A stretch of 64,000 nt of DNA from Porites lobata. Its lineage: Eukaryota; Cnidaria; Anthozoa; Scleractinia; Poritidae. The stretch lies in assembly GCA_942486035.1 (NCBI GenBank), contig CALNXK010000168.1, forward strand, positions 800,001 through 864,000, given 5' to 3'. Below are positions 36,850-47,200 of the stretch, in pieces. Numbering within the stretch: position 1 is the stretch's first letter; each line of letters opens with the position of its first letter. The translations under genes and the position numbers were made by a program. Under the pieces are notes generated by a model. That model searched no databases. It was not told the origin of the DNA and was given only the letters and a program-made list of their open reading frames with translations.

Positions 36850-37377
36850 GTGAGTTTGAGGAGTTAGACACGTCGCCTTCTGTGGAAGCTCCTTTAATTG
36901 ACGAAGTTACTAGATACCATTTTTATAAGTGTTGTTTCATATGAAGTAGAGTAGTTCAGTGAAACGCTATTATTAGTTCATAATGAGCGATCTGAGGTAA
37001 CCAGTATTAAGAATGAAAGAAACTTCTAAATTCATACCTTTTTTAATGAAGAAACACTGAAATAATGTATATACTAGCCTGCAGTGCAAGCGTATTTTGG
37101 GTGGGCCCAAGTTTGTTAATCGGATCGCTACTATGAAGCAGCCATCTTGGATTTTATGACAGAGGAAGATTGGGGAGAGTAGAAATAGTAACCCTTAGCG
37201 TAGGTGTGAGGGCGAAAAAAGGAGAGGGGGCAGGGGGAGGGGAGGAAAAAAATACGCCTGCCTGATATCATTGTTCTTTTGGGAAACTCCGTACGCTGGC
37301 AAACGGAGCTCCTGATTGGTGCGGCATAGGGAAGTAGACTGATGCCTGTCAATTAACTGTAAGTCTGTATTGTTTTT

Positions 37378-38305
37378 CCGTTTCCGTCAGTCTTTTGGAA
37401 TTGAAGGGGCTGGGAATGTCGCGTGTATTACGCAATGAGGAAGTCAAAGCGATTACACTGGTCATCAGGACAAGATTTGCTCGCAGTACTAAAACCTACA
37501 CCACTTTTACCTCATGCTAAAATGCTGCTTGTTCCAATACGTTTTTTTTTCTGGAGAGTAGATTATGCTCTAGAGGGTTCTATGCTTTGACTAAGCAAAT
37601 GTGATTTTAGCCGCTTGTTTCACAGTGAGAGGTCATGACACGCTTATTGATTTTCTCTAGTTTTTGAATTTCTGGTCTTCATGATTTGCCCTCTGATGCA
37701 AGAGCGTTTTCTTTGACCTCTTTTGAAGCGTAAAGCTCTTTTTGTCGCTAAATAAGGCTGTTAGGTTCTTTATTTTTTTCTCAAAGTGCCTCAGGATCTG
37801 AATAACGAAGCGATTTTCTTTCTAGTGTGAGAATGTGATGTTTTCCTGCAATGTTGTATCACGCTGGGCCCAACTCGTTAGTTTTTTAAATTGTTTGCAG
37901 GATGTTAAACTCTCACGGATAGCGATTTACAGAGATGAATTTAGAAGAATGAATTGCAGCTTAAACTGAAGCTTCATCAGCTGTGAAGAACTGCATTGTG
38001 ACTCAGTCAAGATAAAAACAATGATAAACTCCAGCTTGTTTTTCTAAGACAATGCGAGTCTTTAGGCTGGAGCGACTGTTGGTTGTTTTGTTATTGTCGG
38101 CTACTCATTTCCGGAAGAGCGGTCACGCGCGTCTAATTAGGGGGTGTTTCTCATTTTCACAGTGTTTTCGGGCAGGCGTTTTCTCTTCTTTCTCCCCGCC
38201 CCTTCTCCCCTCCCCTTGACTCACCCCATTTCCTCCTATCTTCAAGAGTTTCAACATGGCACTTGCACTGCACTGCAGGCTATGTATATACAAATTTTCT
38301 AGTAG
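37378..38305 (+). other. Spacer between the two exon arrays; no gene seen
   Basis: Non-repetitive AT-rich intron-like sequence with no exon meeting the phase-1 requirement. The minus-strand 71-codon frame at 38123-38338 overlaps the first microexon and is not supported. Confidence 0.4.
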
Positions 38306-38341
38306 GTTCCTCAACAATCGTGCCATCAAGTTCTTCATCAG
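38306..38341 (+). CDS. 36-nt Ser-rich microexon, copy 1
   Basis: It is framed by ttctagtag| and TCATCAG|GTAAGT, 36 nt with both ends in phase 1. With the flanking split Gly codons it encodes SSTIVPSSSSG. It could extend the mucin-like stalk started by the 138-nt exons. It belongs to a ~170-190-bp unit that recurs to 39230. Confidence 0.5.
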
Positions 38342-38471
38342 GTAAGTCTGTCTGTAGTCTGTAGCGGAGTAGCGGTCAGTTATTGAACATTGCGTAAAAA
38401 TGAAGGAAACTTCTAAATTGATACCTCTTTTAATGAAGAAACAAATAATTTACCTTCAAATTTCCCACTAG

Positions 38472-38506
38472 TTTCTCAACAATCGTCCTATCAAGTTCTT
38501 CATCAG
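38472..38506 (+). pseudogene. Microexon copy 2, one base short
   Basis: It has the same context (ccactag| ... TCATCAG|GTAAGT), but one G after the acceptor is lost. The exon is therefore 35 nt and would shift the frame if included. It is probably skipped or dead. Confidence 0.5.
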
Positions 38507-38661
38507 GTAAGTCCGTCTAAAGAGAGTAGCCGATTAGCCGTCAGTTATTGAACATTACGTAAGAATGCAGGAAACTTCTAAATATAATTGATACACGAAG
38601 CCTCAAGCTAAAAAGCAACGATTTTTAAACTCATCCCAGAAGAGGAAACAGCACCTACTGG

Positions 38662-38676
38662 AGTTCTTCATCAAGT
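38662..38676 (+). pseudogene. Microexon copy 3, decayed
   Basis: Only the 3' part (GTTCTTCATCA) is preserved, with AGTAAGT in place of the GGTAAGT donor context and no acceptor at the equivalent position. Confidence 0.45.
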
Positions 38677-38804
38677 AAGTCTGTCTAAAGACAGTAGCGG
38701 AGTAGCGGTCAGCTATTGAACATTACGTAACAATGAAGGAAGCTTCTAAATTGATACCTCTTTTAATGTAAAGACAAATGATTTACGTTTAAATTTCCCA
38801 CTAG

Positions 38805-38840
38805 GTTCCTCAACTATCGTCCCATCAAGTTCTTCATCAG
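38805..38840 (+). CDS. 36-nt Ser-rich microexon, copy 4
   Basis: Flanked by tttcccactag| and CAG|GTAAGT. It is 36 nt, phase 1 at both ends, with the same peptide as copy 1 (SSTIVPSSSSG). Downstream intron bases (ctgtctaaagagagtagcg) are shared with the other copies. Confidence 0.5.
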
Positions 38841-38983
38841 GTAAGTCTGTCTAAAGAGAGTAGCGGATTAGTGGTCAGTTACTGAACATTACGTAAGAAT
38901 GAAGGAAACTTGTAAATATAACTGATACCTCTTTTAACTACGGTAGAGACATTGAAATAATTTATATACAAATTTCCTACTAG

Positions 38984-39019
38984 GTTCCTCAACTATCGTC
39001 CCATCAAGTTCTTCTTCAG
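38984..39019 (+). CDS. 36-nt Ser-rich microexon, copy 5
   Basis: Flanked by ttcctactag| and TTCAG|GTAAGT. It is 36 nt, phase 1 at both ends, differing from copy 4 by one base in the exon (TCA to TCT, silent). This is the last intact copy before the REJ exon at 40872, whose acceptor also needs phase 1. Confidence 0.5.
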
Positions 39020-39149
39020 GTAAGTCTGTCTAAAGAGAGTAGCGCATTAGCGGTCGGAAATTGAACATTACGTAAGAATGAACGAAACTTCTACATTGAT
39101 ACCTCTTTTAATGTAGAAACAAATAATTTACCTACAAATTTGCCACTAG

Positions 39150-39195
39150 GTTCCCCAACAATTCGCGACCCATCACCTTCTTTTTCATTTAAGTC
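39150..39195 (+). pseudogene. Microexon copy 6, decayed
   Basis: The acceptor (gccactag|GTTCC) is kept, but the body has small insertions and the donor reads CATTTAAGTC without GT. A Harbinger-like element starts 37 bases further on. Confidence 0.5.
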
Positions 39196-39458
39196 TTTCT
39201 AAAGGCAGTAGCGGTCAGTCATTGAACGTTAGGGAGTTTAAGATAGACTACGGACTACGAACTACTGTGGGCGAGCGTTGTCCTTTGTTTGTAGCACCGG
39301 GATGAGTTACGATTGCACTACAGACGGTAAACTACGAGAGAAGAGGCGGAGAGGGAAACAACACGCAAAGATTTTCTAGTTTTCATCACAGTTCACAAAA
39401 ATGCAAGTCAGTTTTGCGTGTGATCTTATCTCTAGAACAATGAACAGATTCTTCCTTT

Positions 39459-39824
39459 AATATCACAGGTGACGAATTACTCCTTAATTTTGGCGCGAAA
39501 TTTCAGCGTTAGTTTGTAATTTCACATGTGAAATTACAAAATTGCCATGGAAACCTTCCGTATGTCTCAGTGTCAAGATGGCGACGAAGTTTAAAATGTA
39601 ATCAAGGAAGATGTCAGGGCACAAAAAGAAGCTTTAGAAAACCTGAACACACGACGGAGCACATCAAGAAGGATTCTAACAGGTATTTTGTCGAAAAACT
39701 CTGAACTTAAGCCAAATTTAAGCTCTAAACGTTCGAGAGAGTGCAGGAGTTCTCGATCGATACGATCCAGTATAAACATGTCAAAAATCCAAGATCGCTA
39801 ACGTAATTCGTCACCCATGATATT
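39459..39824. mobile_element. Foldback/MITE with AATATCAcaGGTGACGAATTAC ends
   Basis: The termini are inverted copies over ~22 bp with two mismatches. An internal hairpin tttcacatgtgaaa lies near 39520. The 62-codon minus-strand frame inside is not supported by anything else. Confidence 0.6.
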
Positions 39825-39829
39825 AACAG

Positions 39830-39988
39830 GTAATCAAATAGTATACTCGTGAAATTAGGGAATAATTTCACTTGCGTTTTGTCCAAATCCTTATAATTTC
39901 CCGAGCCTAAAGGCTCGGGAAATTATAAGGATTTGGACAAATCGCGCGTGAAATTATTCCCTAATTTCACTCGTCACCATTTGATTAC
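39830..39988. mobile_element. 159-bp near-perfect palindromic element
   Basis: Arms of about 75 bp (from gtaatcaaat, through gtgaaattagggaataattt and aaatccttataatttcccga) meet at a TAAA loop near 39906-39912. The whole could extrude as a cruciform. It directly follows the previous element, with 5 bp between. Confidence 0.75.
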
Positions 39989-40871
39989 ACATACTAATTG
40001 AAGGAAGCAATTACGTCGGGTGAAATTGGTAAACAAAGTTTTCGTTAAACAGGTTTTATTTTTTTCGCCCATGAATACTTATGTCAAATATTAAAGAAAT
40101 AGACAGAAATAGTAATAGCTCATTTATTGGATTTAGAAGATGGACTTCTCCGACTACTGATCTGATGTAGTTTGAAGTATTGAAATGGCGAGTTTCGATT
40201 GTCTCGAAGATGTTTACATCATTTTCATTCAACAAATGCGATACAAAAAGTCGCATAAACAAAGTTACACAAGTAGAAAGACACACTAATCAGTTCGATC
40301 AAACATTGAAACTTTTCAAGTGCGAAGAGAAAGTAAATTACCTGTACGATTTCTCTTCTCCTCGGCCGTCAATCTGAATTCTGCGTATAAAAAGCTAAGC
40401 TTATTTAAATATGAGCTTAGCTAGATAAAAATGTAGTCACAACGGTGGATTAAAAGCGTAAATCTGAGCAGAAATTATACACAACTTACATATTTCGCTT
40501 CCCCCTCACTTAAAGCAGGTGAATTGAAAACTTTTTTACGGAAAGACGAGATTATTGAATTACCGACACGGCAAAATACGAGCAAAATGTTCTCCGTAGT
40601 CGCGACTACACGAAACAGCTCAACAACTCACTGTAGCCGCAGGACTACGCGGGAAAAATGAACAGTCACGTGGTTTAGATCATGCACAGTAGCATGTTTA
40701 ACAGTAGTCGTAGTCCGTAGTCGCCGTATCTTAAACTCCCTATTATTTACATGTTAACCAACTTCTAGATTTTATTACACACTTTACTATTTAAGTATTT
40801 TTTTATTTATGACTATCTTGAGGTAAAGCTAGATTCTGTTAATAAATTCTGTTAATTAATAAATTCAACAG

Positions 40872-41238
40872 AACTGGTCGCGTTTATTGAAGGTGGTGCC
40901 GAAGTTATCCGAGGACTTCACGAAAACATCACCATGAACGCCTCGCTTTCTTATGATCCTGATTTAGGAACTAGAAATAATTCAGGAATGAACTTTACCT
41001 GGCATTTCGGCCAGATCAAAGGAAACAATTATTCATTTCCGCTGCCTAGCCTAAGTGGTATATCCGTTCAATATTCCGCGGATAAAGGTTTCGGACCGGT
41101 CGTCATCTTCGCCAAGACACCCCTCTTGCTGAATCAGACCTACATTGCAAAGTTAGTCGTCACCAAAGACTATCGAACATCAAGTGTGTTTCAAGTTATT
41201 AGATTGCAGAATGGACAACCACCTATAGTTTCGCAAAG
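40872..41238 (+). CDS. Exon: REJ domain, first part
   Basis: The acceptor is ttcaacag| in phase 1, and the donor CAAAG|GTACAC leaves two bases (phase 2). It encodes VAFIEGGAEVIRGLHENIT followed by LSYDPD and MNFTWHFG, the conserved start of a REJ module (hydrophobic strand, GG, Asx-x-x-Leu/Ser-Tyr-Asp-Pro-Asp, then a W about 15-20 residues on). N-glycosylation sites (NIT, NAS, NNS, NFT, NYS) suit an extracellular location. Confidence 0.85.
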
Positions 41239-44200
41239 GTACACTTTAGACAGTAATTCTCAACCTTAATTTTTTTGTTGTGCCCGTATCTCTAGCTGTC
41301 ACTGATTATCAATAAGCCGGGCAGTAGAAATGTCCTACTTGACGCAGTAAATGTGAGTGATAAAATTGGTGCAGAAAACGGTATGCATATGTATGCAAAT
41401 GTAAGTTGAGGGAAGGTTTGTAACATTTATTGCCAAGGAATGCGTGGTTCAGCCTCTTTTTCTCGGACACTCCAGGGCATATTCAGTGGGTGGCGAGAAG
41501 AAGAGCGCGACGTTCCGAGCATTCACTCGCTCCTCTCCGTGGATATTTTAATCTAACTAAGGGAAACTACAGTAAAATCTGGGGCGAAAGCTAGTCTCAC
41601 ATTGTAATAACAATTCAGAAATAAGAATAAAAACTTAGTCCGGAAATCTCACTATTCGCACTATTTTTTATGGAGTCCATCTAGTCTCGAGATAGTCTAT
41701 CACACCCACTGTTGCATCAACGCAATACCAACTCACAAGTGTAAACTATTGTGACAAAGATTATTAACATGCCCTACAATTCATGCATTTCTTTTTTATA
41801 TTTAGCTGTCTTTTAAATTGTGGAGCTCAAACAAGTCCGTCAGTTAGTTTGAGTATCAAGTCACAGTGCCAAGGTTCTCAGTGCTCCAAAATAGTCTCCT
41901 ACGAATGGACGCTCTATGAACGGAACAAGTCCGCCTCAAATACTGATCCAATATGGCGAAAGGTGAATATATTGCAAAGCATTACAACTACGCCGCTAAA
42001 CTCAAGTGATATTGCCATAAAAGAAAACTCGTTGGATGGGAGAAAGAACTATCGATTGGTGTTGTTTGTCAGAACTAAGGACGGTATTGAAGGATTAAGT
42101 GCTTATAACATTGTTACCGCTACGCCCCCTTCAGGAGGAAGGTGCGTGATCATTCCGTCCAGCGGCATCTCGTTTGAGACTGATTTCAACCTGCGCTGCA
42201 GCGACTGGGTCAGTGACGCTACCCCTCTGACGTATCAGTTTCAATATCGACTGGACAACGGTCTGTACAGTATGGTATACTACGGAGTAAATAACACCGT
42301 TATTTCATGGCTACCCCCTGGAAACCGATCACATAACTTCAAAGTCGAGATTCTTGCTACTGTAACTAACAGTTATGGAGCGTCAGCACCGACTGTTAAT
42401 ATTTCTGTCCGGGTGAGTTCATAGCTTGTTTCGCCATGAATCCTTAGACAGTTAAGTCCTAGGTCGAGTTGTTCACAGTCTCGTTAACCCTAATCCTGAA
42501 CAAAACCATTTAAGTTGTCATGTTAACAAACCCTAAGTCTGACCTAATTGATTTTCAAACAACTTGATCCTGTTTATTTCCTAATAAAGATCAAGTACCA
42601 GTCAAAATCTACCTGGGAACCGCTAATAATCACACTGCACACCGTTCACGGTTAAGTCAGCGGTATTTTAAAGGAGCCCACAACCACATCACCCCAGGAG
42701 TCATAGAAAGGTCTAGTGGTCTAGTTACATCATTATAACTTATTATTATAGCTTGCGCATTTGCGTCTGACTCACCCCATGTAAGGTAATCCAAGAGTGT
42801 CTTGTATTCTGGATTACACGCTATGGATTCCGGATTCCAGATTCCAGGTACCGGATTTCAGATTCTTTGTTAATGGGTATTGGAATCGGACTTCAATCGT
42901 TGATGGAATTTCGGGTTTCTTAAGCTGTATTCCGCCCTGCTCGCTTCGCTCGCCAATTTTTGGTGCCGTTTCACTCCTTTGTCAACTTTTCTCTTCAGGG
43001 GAGCCTGGTCCCAGGCTAAGGATTCCGGATTCGTTAAGGAAAACAAAAATCATGGAATCCGGATTCCCTTAAAAGTGTCGATCCGACCGTCTGTCATACT
43101 GTATTTTTTTAATATCGATGATAGACACTGGGAGTAAAACTGAGACAAAGCAAAATGTTAAGTCATTTGTGGGCCATGGAAAGAAATAAGAACAAGTTCT
43201 TCGCGAAAGTTCTCCCCTTCTTCCTAATTACTCAGCAAAGTCGTGTGAGCTGGAAAGTGATTTTGGACCGTGACTAGGCGCTTCGAGCACAGCCGAAACT
43301 GCGTGGTGTAGGGAAGGGAATTAAATCAGGAGGCTCTCCCTCCCCTTCCATTGCCTTGCCCCCCCCCCCCCCCCTTTTGCCTGTTTGCTTTTACTTAGTC
43401 ACGCCTTCTCCTCATCATGTTTCCCAGGCAACTAGAAACATTTCAACAGGCTAAGGCAACGTGATTCGTTTGTTGTTGTCGCAGGTTGAACCATCGCAAC
43501 ACTTGAGCCCAGCGAACTTTACCAGTGTCTTGACAGCTAATGATAGCTTTTTAAATCAAGTGATAGAAGATGGTGATCTGAACAAGGCAGCACAAATATC
43601 AAATACAATTCTAGAAGCGATTTCGCAGGATTCTTCCCTCAGTACAGAGGAAAAAACGAAGGTAATAGTTTTTAAAAATAATGTTATAAGGATCCGCTCA
43701 ATTCTGATTTGAAAAATACCGGAACCGACGTTTAGAAACTTTCCAGTAGTAATTTATGTCCTCTTTGACTGAAATTCATGTGGCCTTTAAGAGCCTCTTT
43801 GGATTGAAACACCCTATAAAAGAAATTAACGGAGTCTCGAGAAAAGGACTACAGTTAATGCTAACTCAATCTAAAGCAATTATTCATCCAGCCACGATGT
43901 TGCCAAGTAGTTTAGTGCAAATATACCCTCACACGGTTTTTTAAACTTTTTACTGGGGCCAGTTAGTGGAAATTTGTCATCCCGGCTTGGAAGAACGCCG
44001 TGAAATCAATCAGTTAAGCTTCCAACGCCTTTAAACTTGGTAAGATTATTAATTTCATTTACGGCGCTCTTTCCAGCAGTGTCAATGGACATTCGCTTAC
44101 TGGTTTTTATCTGAACTTAAAAACACCGTGTAAGGGTCGATTGATTCGTGTTAAAGTGATATCAGTTTTGTTACTTATCATAGATTCAGGAACTGATTGT

Positions 44201-47200
44201 GGGCAAAATTGCCGCATTGCAAGTTAAGAGTCTGCCAGACCTGCTGCAGTCCTCTTCTGTGATTGGCTCAGCCATTCAGGACACTGAAACAACATCTGTA
44301 AAATCTCTGGTGAGGTATAATTTACCCATGAAGTCGCCATAATCGCCCTGCTAAAACAGGGCAGGTCAAAGTATGTTTTTATAACTTTTGCTATTTATTT
44401 CGTCACATCATGCACAGTATAAAACGTTTGAATTCCAGGCGCCACTCCCTTCTCCTTCGCGCTGTTTCTGCCATCAGCTTCATGTTCAAAAGTAATAAGT
44501 GCTTAATGGCTACGATTCCTTATTCGGTTTCTCCCTGAATTTTTATTGTGTTGTTCTCAACTTTTCCAGCAATCTATGAGCAAAGCTTCCTTTTGTCTTC
44601 TCCTTAATCGAGAAGGAGAAAAAGAGGCTCTGGCTGAATCGTATTAAGCCTTTGAAGTCATCGTAGCCCAAACTTTTGAACTGGTCAATCTTATCTTCTC
44701 TCGTCAAACTGGTTTTTCAACCACGAGCATTTTTATATTGATATAACGATGATCATAAATGAGCCCGCTGTACTAGACGCTCGTCTATTGGGCGTGGGAA
44801 CTGTACCCTAGCAACATGCAAGACATCTTCAACAAAGTTCTTACTCGATTTCATTGTTGGCCCCAGACCTCACTCTTTTGACACCGTGACGTTGTCATGC
44901 GCTAGAAAGAAGGGCACTGCAGGGGTGGAGAATGAATCGATTTTTGCAGAGTCTTTCTTGAGTATAACAAAATCAAACAAGCAAAAGAAACGCTCTGCTC
45001 GCAGGGTGCTTTTCCAGGTGAAGAATTCACAACAATTCGCAACATCGTGGAAGCGGTAATTTGTTAGCAGTCCGTTAGAAAACTCGCAGTGACATTTCTT
45101 TCTCTGAACGTTCGCTTTTGTCAGAAATTTGCCCTACCTGCTATTGACTCCATGGCTTCACTGCTCAGGAATGCTGCCCAGCAGAAACAAACGGACAACA
45201 TACCGCTGATCACCCCGTCAGCAGAAAACTTAGGCTCATGCCTCAACAACGTACTGAAGAGTGCATCAATGGTCGCATCAGGAAAACTTGGGTCCAGTCC
45301 TCAAGAACAGGTATTTATTTCCGTAGTCCATTACTAGCTGGCGCAGATAGACACGTGGGAAATCTCAATGCAATTCCCCAGCAAATGCAATAATGGTGTT
45401 AATGCTTGCCTGGTATCCTGTGGCTGTTATACACACATAATCAGGAGCCTATGATTGAAAGTTTGTTCTTCTAAGATCGCTGTCTTGCTCAAGTTTTTTA
45501 CCACTCATCTGTTGTAATTTAATGATTTATTATTACTTCGGCGGAGCGCGAAGTAAAGGATTCGCGACGCTCAGGAACGTTCCAAAGTTGCTTTTTTTCG
45601 CCACTGCGACCCAAGGTAACAGATTTAAAAAATAGCTGTAAGTTATGCACGAGCTAAAGGTACAAGTTTTCTTAGAGATACTTGTTCTTATTTATTATTC
45701 TGGCTAGAAATATTGACTGCAAAAGTATTTCACAGAAAACATTGAATCAATTTGGGCTAGAAGCTTCAAAATTTGAGCTAAAATCGAGATACAAGAGCAA
45801 TTTTCAGGGCGTCTCACTGCGCAGACGAGTTGCTTCGGATATGTCAATCGCACCATAATTATGTTTCTCCAAAGTGCGTTTCAGTTTGGCTTTTTATCCT
45901 GGAAACCTTGTCTTTTTCTCCTGGAATCTAGATTGGAATTCGTTATACACCGTGGAAAAAACAAATTTATTAGATTGCCGGTTAAGTTCCACGCCGATAG
46001 ATCAAAATTTCAGTTCTGCACTACTACCACCCGAAGTAAGCTTATAATAATTTTCACGCGAACTGTACTGCCGTGTTTGTGCTTTTTTTTTTCTAAATCC
46101 AGCGGCCGAAATAATGCTAAGTATGCTTTTCAATACACTTTTAAAGATAACACCACAAAATACGCAAAAAAGAAGAAGAAGACTAAAGAAAGAACACAGT
46201 AAGGACCTTCACGACGATATTCGCAGAGCTACCCATCCGGTTCCTAACCTCGCCCGACAGGGCTTAACTTGAGTGGCGCGACTAAAAAACCGAGTTTAGC
46301 GAGAGTTATTGCGAGATACGTATTTTTAGTTTATGTTGCGATCTTGTACATTAATTATCCTCGGTGGAGGAAAGGGGAAGGATGGAAGCGAAAAGGGGAA
46401 AGAGCTGAAGGAGAGAAACGCCTGACACGGATGCTTTTACTGGAGCCTTCCACCCCCACACAGCGTGATTCGATACCATCCAATCAAAATCACTTCCGGC
46501 CATTGGGTTGTCAGCTTCACGTGTCAAAAAGCTCGCCTAAAATAAATCTCACCTTACGGTCTGGCCGAGCTCCGGTGCTTGTGTTGCTACGATTTCGCTT
46601 TTTTCTGAAACCTCCAATGAGGAGTTTTCGAATACTTGTAATGTAAAACCTGCCGTTTTTGAGGAATTATATCATGTTTTAGGAATTGTGCTAGCGTAAG
46701 ATCGCCAACTCTCTGTAAATAAATGTGTGCCCGGAAAATTGTGAATTGCTTTTGTTTACAGAGTTACATCAGGCGCTTGTCTGGCAGCTAAAAAGCCGAT
46801 TTTATTCCTCGTATTCTCGGGTGGTTGAAAGGAGCTGCAAGAATAAATAGGAAGGTGCGATGGTGAAACACCTATATGCCTAAAAATTATCAAGCAGCAG
46901 CAAATTCCACCACTACACAGAGAGCTCGTGAAAGCTGTTACCAGTTCAATAAGAAGTGAGAGCCTATAGCAAAGGTCAATCCCGTTGGCGAAATATGATG
47001 CCGCCCGCTTGAGCTTAAGACATTTCAAAAGTGAGAAAATTTTGGAAGAGGAAGTAAACGAATTCCAATCACGTACGCTATCGTAACCGCCACAAGCAAA
47101 GTCAATCTTTTTAAAAGCCTTGGTGCTGTCGGCTATCTCAATACATGGCTACCTCGCTCTGTTTTCATTTACAGTAACAATACCCTTTTAACGGCAGGAT

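Larger units (their letters stand above)
28919..37377 (+). repeat. Tandem array of five ~1.7-kb units, each carrying a Ser-rich exon
   Basis: The units start at the string atctcgggatatctcgaact: 28919, 30608, 32299, 33996 and 35666, ending ~37377 (lengths 1689, 1691, 1697, 1670, ~1711). Copies are nearly identical over their length. Length differences come from small indels, a (TA)n tract that is expanded in unit 5 (36541-36572), and a ~22-bp deletion near 34509 in unit 4. Each unit holds the hairpin TTACTTCG...CGAAGTAA, an AT-rich segment with a 93-codon frame (broken in units 4 and 5), and one phase-1/phase-1 exon candidate. Such similarity implies recent duplication or ongoing unequal exchange. 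Confidence 0.95.
39232..40740. mobile_element. Harbinger-like TIR element, 1.5 kb, containing two smaller palindromic elements
   Basis: The left end GGGAGTTTAAGATA plus ACTACGGACTACG (39232 on) is the inverted counterpart of the right end finishing CTTAAACTCCC at 40740. GGG termini fit PIF/Harbinger. The left flank is TTA, but the right flank is TAT, so the TSD is imperfect. It interrupts the sixth microexon unit at the position corresponding to attgaacatta in other units. No transposase is found. Confidence 0.6.

Noticed and set aside
30356..37352. Repeated minus-strand 73-codon frame (MTGISLLPHAAPIRSSV...) in each array unit
   Set aside because: Present only because the units are copies. 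It covers a purine/pyrimidine-rich intronic stretch and has no recognisable product.
38306..39230. CRISPR-like array of regular repeats
   Set aside because: The conserved parts are exon cores with GT-AG borders, the spacers are also repeated, and the DNA is eukaryotic.
46269..46646. 125-codon plus-strand frame in an intron
   Set aside because: There is no similarity known to me, no acceptor/donor in the required phase 0, and it lies in repeat-like sequence.
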